From contig JAMBOW010000001.1 of the NCBI GenBank assembly GCA_023715865.1, positions 1,116,001 through 1,180,000 on the forward strand: a stretch of DNA of 64,000 nucleotides, given 5' to 3'. The position numbers and the translations under genes were made by a program. Shown piece after piece: positions 25,640 to 34,415 of the stretch. Each line of letters starts with the position of its first letter. Within the stretch, counting starts at the first letter, position 1. Source of the stretch: Neobacillus mesonae (lineage in GTDB: Bacteria; Bacillota; Bacilli; Paenibacillales; Paenibacillaceae). Under the pieces are notes generated by a model, which made no database searches, had not been told where the DNA came from, and saw nothing but the letters and a program-made list of their open reading frames with translations.

Positions 25640-26416
25640 TCAAATGACACCATATTTTGTTAATGCATAGTATATGCCATCCTCACTTGCCTTTTTGGTA
25701 ACGAAATCTGCCTTTTGTTTGACAAATTCATTACCATTACCCATAGCAATGCCGAGACCGACTAGCTCTAACATATCCAGATCATTTGCACCGTCACCAA
25801 AAGCTATAGATCTACTGACATCGATGTTGTAATGATCCAAAACCTTTTTGATCGCCTCTGATTTAGAGACGACCTTAGCTTCTAAGACGTTCATTACATA
25901 ACTATGAAAACGTACAAATTGAAGCTGCGGAAAGTTATCCATATATTTTCTAGTCTCAATCTCATCAGCATATAAACACATACAGTAAATCTCTTCTGGA
26001 AGTACCTCTAATTTGTTGGGATACTGGCTAAGTCCTAAGGTCTCTAACAGTGCATTATTGATACGTTCTTCCTCTACTCCTACGCCGTTCATTGAAATCG
26101 AATCTGTTAAATAGGAAATACCGTGCCCATTCAACTCAGCAAAATTTGATAGTTCACGAACGGTTTGCTGGGAAAGAACCGACTTGTGAATGACATTGCT
26201 TTGGGATTTAACAAGTGCTCCATTTGCGGAGATGAAAGTATCAATGCCAAGCGATATGAGTTCTTCACACAAGCTGTGGGGCCTTCCTGTTGCAACAACT
26301 ACCTTAATACCATTTTCATGAAGCATATGAATAGCTGTTTTGGTACTCTCAGGAATTGTTTTATCCGTTTCACTGTATAAAGTACCATCAACGTCAAAAA
26401 ATACAATCTCATACAC
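25640..26416 (-). CDS. HAD superfamily Cof-type phosphatase
   Basis: 258 residues. The four HAD motifs are visible: FFDVDGTLYSE (motif I, nucleophile Asp), VVATGRPHS (motif II), a lysine in KVVSKSEAIKKVL (motif III) and IAFGDGANDLDMLELVG (motif IV). A type IIB cap lies between motifs II and III. Cof-type enzymes dephosphorylate sugar phosphates, PLP or similar small molecules with Mg2+. The start is a GTG with GGAGG 10 bases upstream. Though near the amino-sugar operon it has its own terminator, so a link to that pathway is only possible. Confidence 0.9.
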   Translation of the reverse strand: MYEIVFFDVDGTLYSETDKTIPESTKTAIHMLHENGIKVVVATGRPHSLCEELISLGIDTFISANGALVKSQSNVIHKSVLSQQTVRELSNFAELNGHGISYLTDSISMNGVGVEEERINNALLETLGLSQYPNKLEVLPEEIYCMCLYADEIETRKYMDNFPQLQFVRFHSYVMNVLEAKVVSKSEAIKKVLDHYNIDVSRSIAFGDGANDLDMLELVGLGIAMGNGNEFVKQKADFVTKKASEDGIYYALTKYGVI

Positions 26417-26497
26417 TATGCTGCAACCTCCGCCTCATTGGAATTGGTTAGTTTACATACCCTGAGAAACCTAAGACTGTAGTTACTTTATTCAACT

Positions 26498-26848
26498 TCA
26501 ACATTTGCAAACCATCAAATGGTTGCCGTCAGGGTCTTTAAAATTAAACCAGTGTCCATGCTCAACCTCTGTTGTAAGCTCAATATTCTTAGCTTTCATA
26601 AATTCGTATGCAGTATGTATATCATTGGCATTAAAGTGAAAAAATGGGGTTTTAATCATATTGGTTTCGGAATAAATTTTGCTATCCAGCACAATACCTG
26701 TCCCATTTATAGGCAGAATATATAGATGACCAAACAAGATTTCTCCATCATTTGCCAGCCCTAGCAGTTCACAATACCAATCTCTAGCCTTTACAATATC
26801 ACGAACAGGAATAAAAACAGTGCCAATTTGATTGAGAATTGGATTCAT
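26498..26848 (-). CDS. VOC (glyoxalase/bleomycin resistance) family protein
   Basis: 116 residues, one VOC unit: GTVFIPVRDIVKARDWYCEL at the start, then FFHFNANDIHTAYEFM and the closing FNFKDPDGNHLMVCKC. AGGAGG sits just before the ATG. Single-unit VOC proteins dimerise to form a metal site for lyase, dioxygenase or drug-binding activity; the expected C-terminal glutamate is replaced here by Val/Cys, so enzyme activity is uncertain. Single cytoplasmic gene without an informative context. Confidence 0.85.
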   Translation of the reverse strand: MNPILNQIGTVFIPVRDIVKARDWYCELLGLANDGEILFGHLYILPINGTGIVLDSKIYSETNMIKTPFFHFNANDIHTAYEFMKAKNIELTTEVEHGHWFNFKDPDGNHLMVCKC

Positions 26849-26980
26849 ACTTACCTCCTAAGAAAAATTAAATTACCTATCAACAAAGTAACGTTCAATT
26901 CTAACAAAATCATACAACCTTGATAAAATTTTTGAATTCATTCTGATAAAATGCTACCGTCCTTCAGAAGAAAAGGCAAC

Positions 26981-27358
26981 TTACACTTCAAGTTCTATAT
27001 ATTCTCTTAGCAGCTTCCACTCACTCTCTTCTTTTCTCCAAATAAACATGCACTCAGCGGGATAAGGTTCTCCATTGATCGTATTCGTTTCTTTCCCCTG
27101 AATTATATATTCATGGCCATTGTTCCGTTCTGTTATTGTAATAGGTTCAAAGCTTTTTACCGCAAGCTCATATTGCTTCAACACTTCATGCAGATCGTAA
27201 TCATAGTTATATTGATCAGGTGTATCTAATCTGGAATGAGCCCAAAAACCTTTAAAATCCTTCGACATAAAGCTGCGAATTTCATCCGGGTTCTTGTTTT
27301 CGAATCCTCTATTCCACGCCTCGAAATAGGCATGAATTACCTCTTTTATCTCATTCAT
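26981..27358 (-). CDS. NTF2/SnoaL-like protein (DUF4440 type)
   Basis: 125 residues in an alpha-plus-beta cone: VIHAYFEAWNRGFENKNPDE, then FMSKDFKGFWAHSRLD, a central strand TITERNNGHEYIIQGKETN and the closing FIWRKEESEWKLLREYIELE. This is the SnoaL/DUF4440 branch of the NTF2 fold, which covers small enzymes and ligand-binding proteins. GGAG precedes the ATG. No catalytic assignment is possible from sequence alone. Confidence 0.75.
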   Translation of the reverse strand: MNEIKEVIHAYFEAWNRGFENKNPDEIRSFMSKDFKGFWAHSRLDTPDQYNYDYDLHEVLKQYELAVKSFEPITITERNNGHEYIIQGKETNTINGEPYPAECMFIWRKEESEWKLLREYIELEV

Positions 27359-27697
27359 TTCGTAGCTCCTTCATTTCCTAAGATAGTATTAATCCGCTGC
27401 TTCTCTTCATCCTTATTGTGGTATTCATAGATGCTCTAAAATCAGCGACTCGAACTTGATAGGTTATTTCAAAAAACATGCAGCCCCTCCTATGTACTTT
27501 GCTCTATCCTCTAGATGCCATCATATTGTCAGAAATTACAGAACAAATGTTCCTTGCTTGTAAATATATTCTTGATAAATCCGGGCTTTCCTGCCTGTTC
27601 TTCAGCAAAATATCCGATTTTTTCATAAGAAAAAGAACCTTGATTCATCCACAAGGCTCTAATAAAATGTTGGTTACATTTTATAAAAACTGGTCTC
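27359..27697. other. Intergenic region between the NTF2-like and 2H genes
   Basis: No supported gene. Short frames on both strands lack ribosome sites, and one of them runs through a terminator hairpin at 27634-27660. Nothing else is recognised. Confidence 0.4.
27627..27660 (-). terminator. Terminator of the 2H phosphoesterase gene
   Basis: On the minus strand AGAGCCTTG pairs with CAAGGTTCT (one G-U) around a 9-base loop and is followed by TTTTTCTT. Confidence 0.7.
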
Positions 27698-28435
27698 CTA
27701 TGTAATCGTTTGATTATAAGACTCCACAAAAAATTGGTCCCTAAAATCATTCATATCATGGTGAATCTGATATACTAGCTTGTTTACATCCATGGTTACT
27801 TCAAAGTCCGAAAGAGCTGCAAGATCTTCAAGTGACTGATATAACTTGTCAACGTCAGATGGATTATATGTCTCCAGTTTGAAGTACCCTAGCGATACAT
27901 GGGGAATATATGGTCTTTCCAAAGGATAGATACGTTCAAATCTAGTGAAAAGATCATACAAAACTTCAAAGTCCTTCTCAGTAGAGGGCAATAATTTTAT
28001 ACTGACTACATCGTTTCCGTTCGTACTTGGACCAAGTGATCGAAGTCGAATGACCTGCCCGCCATATGCCTGTTCAATGGCTGTAAATTCTTCTGCAACT
28101 TTATCCTCAAGCCGGTTAATTTCAGTCTGGATTTCTCCTTCTGGAACAGTATACTCGTTGCTTAACGCATGAACGGTGACATGAAAAGTGTCTTTGTTCA
28201 GAGGTATCAGCATATGCGGCACCTCCGATATTAGTCGCTCTTGAATCAAGCCGCATGTTTCTATATCCTGCTCGGTCAATCCGATCACCGTCGTAGCTCC
28301 GTAAAAGTGATTAAGCTGCCCATCGGGTGTTATCTTTTTGCCAAGTGATTCAGATACTCTCCAATTTTTCGGTTTTGAGTTCATATCGGACTCATAATTT
28401 GCCACCAAAGTCTTTACAAATGTCTGATAATCCAT
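27698..28435 (-). CDS. 2H phosphoesterase superfamily protein (2'-5' RNA ligase-like)
   Basis: 245 residues with the two His-x-Thr/Ser motifs of the 2H fold: HVTVHAL near residue 85 and HVSLGYFKLE near residue 180. The N-terminal GKKITPDGQLNHFYGATTVI resembles DUF1868-type members. These enzymes open cyclic phosphates of nucleotides or RNA ends in the cytoplasm. AAGGAG lies 12 bases before the ATG. Unit of one gene; substrate unknown. Confidence 0.85.
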   Translation of the reverse strand: MDYQTFVKTLVANYESDMNSKPKNWRVSESLGKKITPDGQLNHFYGATTVIGLTEQDIETCGLIQERLISEVPHMLIPLNKDTFHVTVHALSNEYTVPEGEIQTEINRLEDKVAEEFTAIEQAYGGQVIRLRSLGPSTNGNDVVSIKLLPSTEKDFEVLYDLFTRFERIYPLERPYIPHVSLGYFKLETYNPSDVDKLYQSLEDLAALSDFEVTMDVNKLVYQIHHDMNDFRDQFFVESYNQTIT

Positions 28436-28584
28436 AATCTATAGTTCTCCTTGTGCAATATTTATCGTATTTGATGAATCCTTTGCAGAGCACTAACACT
28501 TAATCGATTATCCCTATCATAAAAGCACTATATATGTCTTATACATGTTTGAAGTTAACTCATTGTAAAAAATAATCCTAGTAA

Positions 28585-28617
28585 AGAAAAAGCAGCCGAA
28601 CACATTGGTCGACTGCT
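28585..28617 (-). terminator. Terminator of the FucU operon
   Basis: On the minus strand AGCAGTCGA pairs with TCGGCTGCT (one G-U) around 9 bases, followed by TTTTTC, 37 bases past fucU. Confidence 0.75.
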
Positions 28618-28653
28618 TCTTTACTGGATTCGTAATGAATCTCAAGTTATAGA

Positions 28654-29085
28654 TTACCCTTCTATAACTCCTTTTTTTAAGATGATATTTGCGTAAAGTG
28701 CGCTTTCACTTGTAGCCACAATGGCATAAGCTTTTTTCGCTCTCTCATAAAATTCGAACCGCTCCATCAGTTCAATGCTAGAATCTTGATTATTACTTGT
28801 GGTCAATATATCGCGGTATTCATCCCAGATAGGAGTTTCCACTGTATCTCCCGGTACAACATCCATCAACGCGACAGGCTGACCGGTGTATTGATCCAGC
28901 GGGAATAAAGTTAGAATACCTCTGAGCAAATCTGGGATGTTTAAACCATCACCACGAATAAGCCGTACACCGTGACTGGCAGCGGGAAAATTACCATCTG
29001 CGAGCACAATCTCATCTCCATGACCCATTTCAGCAAGAATTTTCAGCAGTTCTGGTGAAAGTAAAGAAGGAATTCCTTTTAACAA
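28654..29085 (-). CDS. fucU: L-fucose mutarotase (RbsD/FucU family)
   Basis: 143 residues. The start MLKGIPSLLSPELLKILAEM, then GHGDEIVLADGNFPAAS (catalytic-site His and Asp), VVPGDTVETPIW and a closing YANIILKKGVIEG are diagnostic for FucU rather than RbsD. It interconverts the alpha and beta anomers of L-fucose (or related sugars) in the cytoplasm, supplying the right anomer to a dehydrogenase or isomerase. The start is TTG with GGGAGG 9 bases upstream. It is the last gene of the operon with a zinc dehydrogenase and a lactonase-like hydrolase, which points to the oxidative, non-phosphorylating route. Confidence 0.92.
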   Translation of the reverse strand: MLKGIPSLLSPELLKILAEMGHGDEIVLADGNFPAASHGVRLIRGDGLNIPDLLRGILTLFPLDQYTGQPVALMDVVPGDTVETPIWDEYRDILTTSNNQDSSIELMERFEFYERAKKAYAIVATSESALYANIILKKGVIEG

Positions 29086-29166
29086 ATATGAAAACCTCCC
29101 GTCAAAAACTTATTAGATCTGAAATCTCATGCAACTTGCCGTACTCCAAATGATGACTTTCGATGG

Positions 29167-30261
29167 TTAAACACTCGTTTCTTTCTCGATATCGCTGCGA
29201 ATCTCCTCAGTCGCGGCTTCCTTTTCCTGCCTTTCAGTCGTCTCGATAACCGCGGCGAGAAAAGCAAGAGCAAGTCCCTGTCCCCAGCCTTGTGCCCACT
29301 TCCGGTCAATTTGGAGATAACCCTCAATGTCGTTCATTACGGCTGTTCCTCCGGATACATTCAGGACTCGTCCGTTTTCTGAAATATTGGTCAGTACTCC
29401 ATCTAACGCCTTACTAACATACTTCGCATGAAGAGGATTAGCCTGCATCACCATTGCAGCGCCGATGCCTGAGGTTGCCGATACTTCACCATAAGCATCA
29501 GGGTAGTCCAGTACGGTTCCCCATAGGCCATCGTCCTTCTGAACCTTTTTAATTGCTGCAAGCTGGTCTCGCAGTGAACTCCAGATATGCATCATTGGGG
29601 GATACAGGTAGCTTTCCGGAAGACCTCGCGCTGCACGAGACATCGTATAAGCAGCCCAAGCATTAGCACGCGCCCAGTGAATGCCGGACATGTGATTCTT
29701 GTTAATATGGTTGTAGCCATGGTACCAGAGCCCGTTGTCTTCGTCCTGCAAGTAGTTGATATGCCAGAAGAACTGATGCAATGCATCGTCAATCAATCGC
29801 TTTTCCTTCAGCTTGACACCAACACGCAGCATAAAATAGGCAGCCATAAATAGGGTATCTGCCCAGCATTGCTCTGGAAAATCGTTCTTAGAGGATACGG
29901 TATGCTGAAGCACACGGTCCCCGAAGCGTAATGCCTTGTTCTCCAAGTAGTCCACTTTGCTGAGGATGAGATCGAGGTATTTCTGATCGTTGGTTTGATC
30001 ATATAGAGTGAACAGCATATGTCCCATGGCGCATGTGTTTACCGTCCATTTTGGTAGCCCTACCTCCAAATATTCGTCAACCCAATCCGACATTCGTTCC
30101 AAATAGGCCTGCTCACCTGTCACTTCAAATGCCCGGCTTACGCCATAGAAGGCTACTCCTCCCGGCCAATCCCAGGTTAAGTCCATGCCAAATGTATAGT
30201 CCACCACCCGATCAGTGATTTGTTTTAATTCAGAAGTTGAGCTTGCAATATTTAATTTCAT
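29167..30261 (-). CDS. Glycoside hydrolase family 88/105-like protein
   Basis: 364 residues, an alpha/alpha-barrel. TWDWPGGVAFYGVSRAFEVT, CWADTLFMAAYFMLRVG (holding the presumed catalytic Asp), GLWYHGYNH and the closing WAQGWGQGLALAFLAA match GH105/GH88 unsaturated uronyl hydrolases such as YteR. The usual WxRGNGW motif reads WARANAW here, and the protein has no signal peptide, so the substrate is probably an imported mono- or disaccharide and may not be an unsaturated uronide. GGAGG lies 5 bases before the ATG. Third gene of the fucose-type operon. Confidence 0.82.
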   Translation of the reverse strand: MKLNIASSTSELKQITDRVVDYTFGMDLTWDWPGGVAFYGVSRAFEVTGEQAYLERMSDWVDEYLEVGLPKWTVNTCAMGHMLFTLYDQTNDQKYLDLILSKVDYLENKALRFGDRVLQHTVSSKNDFPEQCWADTLFMAAYFMLRVGVKLKEKRLIDDALHQFFWHINYLQDEDNGLWYHGYNHINKNHMSGIHWARANAWAAYTMSRAARGLPESYLYPPMMHIWSSLRDQLAAIKKVQKDDGLWGTVLDYPDAYGEVSATSGIGAAMVMQANPLHAKYVSKALDGVLTNISENGRVLNVSGGTAVMNDIEGYLQIDRKWAQGWGQGLALAFLAAVIETTERQEKEAATEEIRSDIEKETSV

Positions 30262-30360
30262 ATATCCTCCATTTCCGGAGCCCGCCTGCGGGAAAGACTC
30301 CAGGGTTTATTATTTTTTAATATATTTTTTCCTGTCGAACACTATAGCTGAGAAATTTGG

Positions 30361-31380
30361 TTACAATTCCACAATTGCTTTTATAACCTTTGACGCCGGA
30401 TTCAGCCATTCATCAAATGAATCTACCATCCTCTCCAAAGATGAACGGTGTGTGATATATTGGCTGATATCCAATACATGGCTGCTTAGTACATTCAATA
30501 CATGATGAAAATCTTGAATCGTGGCATTCCGGCTGCCCATGAGGGTCAGCTCTCGCTTGTGAAATTCAGGATCCGAGAATGTAATGTCCCCTTTCACAAG
30601 ACCTACGAATATTAGCTTCCCTCCATGAGCAACCCAGTCGAATGATTTTGCCATCGATGCAGCGTTCCCCGTTGCGTCGAACACAGCGATAGGCATTTCA
30701 CCCTTGGTTAATTCCGATAGATGAAGCTTCACATCGTGCTGGATTGCATGAATCGTCTCATCCGTCTTAGCCCAGGTCTTGCAAAAATCAAGCCTCTCCT
30801 CATTCGTATCCATAGCGATGACACTAGCTCCCGCATGTTTGGCGAAGGCCATAACACCTAGACCAATTGGTCCTGCGCCAATAACAAGCACGGTATCGCC
30901 TGCTTCCACTCCCGCACGTCGTACGGCATGCGCACCGATCGCTAAGGGTTCCACCATAGCTGCCTCATCAAAATTTAGTCCGTCCGTTTTAAGAAGATGG
31001 GAAACAGGAACGGAAATTCGCTCTCGCATTCCCCCGTCCAGATGCACTCCAAGCACCTGCATGTCCGTACAGCAATTTGTCCGGCCCCGGCGACAGGCAG
31101 CGCAGCGGCCGCAATGTATGTAAGGGATAATCGCTACTTGATCATCAGGTCCAAATCCTTCCGCATTTTCTCCGATTTGATCTATTACTCCAGATAATTC
31201 ATGCCCCAGAATTCTTGGATATTGAAAGTAGGGCTGATTGCCATTGAAAGCATGATAATCCGTCCCGCATATGCCAATTCGTCGAATGCTTACAATTGCA
31301 TGCTCTTTAGACAACACGGGTTCAGGTAAATTGTCTAAAAATCGGAACACTTCCGTCTCTTCACACACGATCCCCTTCAC
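30361..31380 (-). CDS. Zinc-binding sugar/polyol dehydrogenase (MDR, COG1063)
   Basis: 339 residues. Catalytic zinc ligands lie in RRIGICGTDYHAF (Cys) and ILGHELSGVI (His-Glu); the structural zinc site is CGRCAACRRGRTNCC. The nucleotide site is VLVIGAGPIGLGVMAFAKHA. GTG start with AAGGGAGG 7 bases upstream. It belongs to the sorbitol/threonine dehydrogenase group. Between a lactonase-like hydrolase 18 bases upstream and FucU downstream, it is best placed as the sugar 1-dehydrogenase that makes an aldonolactone, probably from L-fucose; this is inference, since the classic L-fucose dehydrogenases are short-chain enzymes. Confidence 0.88.
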   Translation of the reverse strand: MKGIVCEETEVFRFLDNLPEPVLSKEHAIVSIRRIGICGTDYHAFNGNQPYFQYPRILGHELSGVIDQIGENAEGFGPDDQVAIIPYIHCGRCAACRRGRTNCCTDMQVLGVHLDGGMRERISVPVSHLLKTDGLNFDEAAMVEPLAIGAHAVRRAGVEAGDTVLVIGAGPIGLGVMAFAKHAGASVIAMDTNEERLDFCKTWAKTDETIHAIQHDVKLHLSELTKGEMPIAVFDATGNAASMAKSFDWVAHGGKLIFVGLVKGDITFSDPEFHKRELTLMGSRNATIQDFHHVLNVLSSHVLDISQYITHRSSLERMVDSFDEWLNPASKVIKAIVEL

Positions 31381-31398
31381 TTCGATACCTCCCTTCTC

Positions 31399-32235
31399 TT
31401 AGGTGTGTAGCTTATAAAATCTTCGTGCGTTTTCACCAAACAGCTTGGCTTTCTGCAGTTCAGTCCAAGACTCATGAATTGCTTTATCAAGGACTCCCAC
31501 CACTTCATCGTAACTAGCAGCAAGTAAACAAACCGGCCAGTCCGATCCGAACATCACCCGTTCATAACCGAAAACACGAATAACATGCTCGATATAGGGC
31601 TTAAATTGATCCTCTTCCCATGCAAGATGATCAGCTTCGGTCACCATACCGGAAATTTTGCAATATACGTTCGGATGCTTTGACGCTCGTTCAATTTGGG
31701 ATGCCCATGGCTCGAAGACCTGTTCTGCAATAAGCGGCTTACCAATATGATCAATAACGCCTCTTACGTTCGGTACAGCATCGAGCAGCTCATTCAGCAC
31801 ATCCAACTGATTTGGTTTCACAAGCAGATCTACCGGTATATCCATCTGAGCATAAGTTTGAAGCGCTTCCACAAAAGAATGCTCAAGCACACGGCTAGCA
31901 TTGGACATATCCTGAATCATGATACGAAAACCAACAAATTTCGGATGTTCTCGGAAACGATCAAAATGATCTCTATGACTAGGATCAAACAAATCCAACC
32001 ATCCAACTACGCCAAGTATGGACTCCGACTGCTCGGCCAACGTAAATAAATACGCAGTCTCTTCAATAGTTGGGGCAGCCTGAACAACAATAGTGCCGTC
32101 AATATGATGCTGCTTCAAATGGATATCGAGATCTTCAGGCATGAAATCTCTGTACAACAAAGGCATATCCTTGGTGATCCAGCCGTAATCGTTTCGTGAC
32201 ATTGACCAATAGTGTTGATGAGCATCTATACGCAT
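31399..32235 (-). CDS. COG3618 amidohydrolase, L-fuconolactonase-like
   Basis: 278 residues. MRIDAHQHYWSMSRNDYGW is the hallmark start of the fuconolactonase branch of amidohydrolases; HIGKP (His), NVYCKISGMVTEAD and MFGSDWPVCLLAASYDEVV complete the barrel. The enzyme would hydrolyse a sugar lactone to the aldonic acid in the cytoplasm. GGAGAG lies 8 bases before the ATG. It is the first gene of the operon and is divergent from an AraC gene 130 bases away. Expected later steps (dehydratase, aldolase) are absent from the window. Confidence 0.88.
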   Translation of the reverse strand: MRIDAHQHYWSMSRNDYGWITKDMPLLYRDFMPEDLDIHLKQHHIDGTIVVQAAPTIEETAYLFTLAEQSESILGVVGWLDLFDPSHRDHFDRFREHPKFVGFRIMIQDMSNASRVLEHSFVEALQTYAQMDIPVDLLVKPNQLDVLNELLDAVPNVRGVIDHIGKPLIAEQVFEPWASQIERASKHPNVYCKISGMVTEADHLAWEEDQFKPYIEHVIRVFGYERVMFGSDWPVCLLAASYDEVVGVLDKAIHESWTELQKAKLFGENARRFYKLHT

Positions 32236-32365
32236 AAGAAGCTCTCTCCTCTCTTGATGATTTTGATTTTACACATATAATAGGGAATAGAAATGTCAAA
32301 TTTCTACATTTTTATGTCCGATTATGATGTTTAGCAACGATTAGATTCTGAGAGGAGCGACTGCA

Positions 32366-33229
32366 ATGCAGCCTATTCGGAAATCATTTTATCTCGATCC
32401 GATCTTTCCGTTTGAGCTGGTCTATAAAAACATTCGGCATACGGAGAATGAATGGCCTGCCCATTTGCATGATTTGTACGAACTGGTATACATACACGAG
32501 GGTAAGGGAACGTTTTTTATAGATCACGCTCTGTACGACAAAGAACCTGGCGATTTATTCCTTATCCCTGGCAATACCGTGCATCGTTCGTTTCCATCTC
32601 CATCTGAGCCTATTGTTTCTACTGCTATATTTTTTGCGCCCTCCCTCGTACAGACTTATTCGTTGAATGATGGGTACGAACCTCTTAAGTGCTTCGAAAT
32701 AGTGGATAAAATGAAACAATATAAAGTTGTTCTTCCAGAACCCATTAAGATCAGGATTGAAGCGACAATTCATGTTATGCAGAATGAACTTGTCGAGAAA
32801 AATTCCGGTTATCGCCATGCCTTGTGGCTTCAATTGCAAAATTTGCTGCTTGAGTTGTATCGGCATCCATTTGCGAATGAAGCATCTACACCGACAACTG
32901 GGTTTGGGCCGCAATGGATTCAATCGTCTTTGCAGGATATTAATCGTAACCCAGTGCAATGCGGCGGTCTATCAGAATTAGCGGCAAAGGCATGCGTAAG
33001 TCCGGGCCATTTTTCACGCGTCTTTAAGCAGCTGACAGGCATGAATGTGACCGATTATGTAAATTCAAAACGGCTTGTCCAAGCAAAAGAATTACTTATT
33101 TCGACGGATGATACGATTGAAACCATCGCTCAGGTTTGCGGCTTCCAAGGTATGCGGCATTTCTATCAGGTATTTAAAAAGTTAACAGGAGTCACGCCCA
33201 AGACTTATCGCCGCCAGATGTATAGTTAA
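32366..33229 (+). CDS. AraC family regulator (cupin plus HTH) of the fucose-type operon
   Basis: 287 residues: an N-terminal cupin sugar-sensing domain (WPAHLHDLYELVYIHEGKGT; PGDLFLIPGNTVHRSFPSP) and a C-terminal pair of helix-turn-helices (LSELAAKACVSPGHFSRVFK; TIETIAQVCGFQGMRHFYQV). GAGAGGAG precedes the ATG. It faces the lactonase-dehydrogenase-hydrolase-FucU operon across 130 bases that contain AGAAAT...ATTTCT and a TTGACA for the opposite strand, so it most likely activates that operon with its sugar as signal. Confidence 0.9.
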   Translation: MQPIRKSFYLDPIFPFELVYKNIRHTENEWPAHLHDLYELVYIHEGKGTFFIDHALYDKEPGDLFLIPGNTVHRSFPSPSEPIVSTAIFFAPSLVQTYSLNDGYEPLKCFEIVDKMKQYKVVLPEPIKIRIEATIHVMQNELVEKNSGYRHALWLQLQNLLLELYRHPFANEASTPTTGFGPQWIQSSLQDINRNPVQCGGLSELAAKACVSPGHFSRVFKQLTGMNVTDYVNSKRLVQAKELLISTDDTIETIAQVCGFQGMRHFYQVFKKLTGVTPKTYRRQMYS

Positions 33230-33321
33230 TCTTCTCACCTGCCAAACTTGATTTCTTACAACAAACTTCTATCTATAGATAACAGCAGCTTAGTTTTCTC
33301 CTCAGCCATCCAGCAAAAAAT

Positions 33322-33373
33322 AAGGAGCAGCTTGCTGACAGCAAACTACTCCTTGTAGATAATCTTTTTTTCT
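33322..33373 (+). terminator. Terminator after the AraC gene
   Basis: AAGGAG...CTCCTT encloses TTGCTG-A-CAGCAA, giving a two-part stem, followed after ten bases by a T7 run. It lies 93 bases past the stop codon. Confidence 0.55.
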
Positions 33374-33445
33374 TTTACTTGCGATCTTACTCGTGTAACC
33401 TTATCTTTTCTATTACAGCTAGTGATTCATTGAGATGGTCTAGCA

Positions 33446-34156
33446 TCATCTGCAAACATTCACAAACGCTGAAAATAGTTTACGACTATAACTGTCGACT
33501 GTGTAACTGAACTCAGGATGCCATTGGACAGCTAAGATGAAACTCTTATCTCGCATAACAACAGCTTCAACAATTCCATCTTCAGCTTTAGCCGCTGCTG
33601 TTAACTTGTCTGATAATTTCTTAATTCCTTGATGATGATAGCTATTTACTTTTAAACGATCCGTTTGCAGTATGTTATGAAGCAAATTATCTTCTTCTAT
33701 ATGTACCTCATGGACAAGATGGGTATATGGGGGATTTTGCTTGTGATTCACTGAATTTTTCACATCGAGCTGTGTTGGAATATCTTGATATAAAGTTCCA
33801 CCTAACAAGACGTTAAACAATTGCAATCCACGGCATATGCCAAAAACCGGCTTATCCAATTCAACTACGCTGTTAAATAGATGTGATTCCATGATGTCAC
33901 GTTCATTACACAATTCTCCACACACTTCTTCTACTTTCTCATCATATAGCTCTGGATTGATATCATGGCCGCCTGTAAATAAAAACCCGTCAAATTGATG
34001 AGCGAGCGTGTCAATCATATCGACATCTGTTGTTAATGGCAGCATGACCGGAATGCCTCCTGCATCTTCTATCGCTTTCATATAAGCCGGAAGCATCCAG
34101 TAGCTTTCTTTGTTTGAATCGTACAAAGGCAACACAGCAATCATCGGTTTCTTCAT
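33446..34156 (-). CDS. Gamma-glutamyl-gamma-aminobutyrate hydrolase-like class I glutamine amidotransferase (peptidase C26)
   Basis: 236 residues. FTGGHDINPELYDE, the nucleophile in PVFGICRGLQLFNVLLGG (Cys) and the His-Glu pair in AVQWHPEFSY form the class I amidotransferase triad of the PuuD type. It should cleave gamma-glutamyl amide bonds in the cytoplasm, for instance gamma-Glu-GABA from putrescine breakdown; no other putrescine gene is here. The ATG at 34156 has TGGAGG 6 bases upstream and replaces a longer frame without support. Confidence 0.9.
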   Translation of the reverse strand: MKKPMIAVLPLYDSNKESYWMLPAYMKAIEDAGGIPVMLPLTTDVDMIDTLAHQFDGFLFTGGHDINPELYDEKVEEVCGELCNERDIMESHLFNSVVELDKPVFGICRGLQLFNVLLGGTLYQDIPTQLDVKNSVNHKQNPPYTHLVHEVHIEEDNLLHNILQTDRLKVNSYHHQGIKKLSDKLTAAAKAEDGIVEAVVMRDKSFILAVQWHPEFSYTVDSYSRKLFSAFVNVCR

Positions 34157-34327
34157 TGAATACCTCCATAGTTGAGTTGAGATTATAGTATAGGCTGTGC
34201 CAATATTGCAAAACACCGTAAAACCTTATGACCTTGGTTTTCTTGCAATATTATATCAGTAAATATTAAGGATCGAACAGTAAATGATTTCTTGTATCCG
34301 CTTCTTACATCGACAATTGTTACAGCA

Positions 34328-34359
34328 AACAAACCGAAGACATCAGTCTTCGGTTTGTT
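34328..34359 (-). terminator. Terminator of the SDR gene
   Basis: A perfect 14-base stem (AACAAACCGAAGAC with GTCTTCGGTTTGTT) and 4-base loop, about 55 bases past the SDR stop codon. Confidence 0.8.
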
Positions 34360-34415
34360 TAAATTCATATATTTCCCTTGGATTACTATAAGCTGAATTT
34401 ATCTGTAAGACCCTA

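Noticed and set aside
27529..27750. 73-residue minus-strand frame resembling the tail of an acetyltransferase
   Set aside because: It runs through the terminator hairpin at 27634-27660 and the end of the 2H gene; the resemblance is weak.
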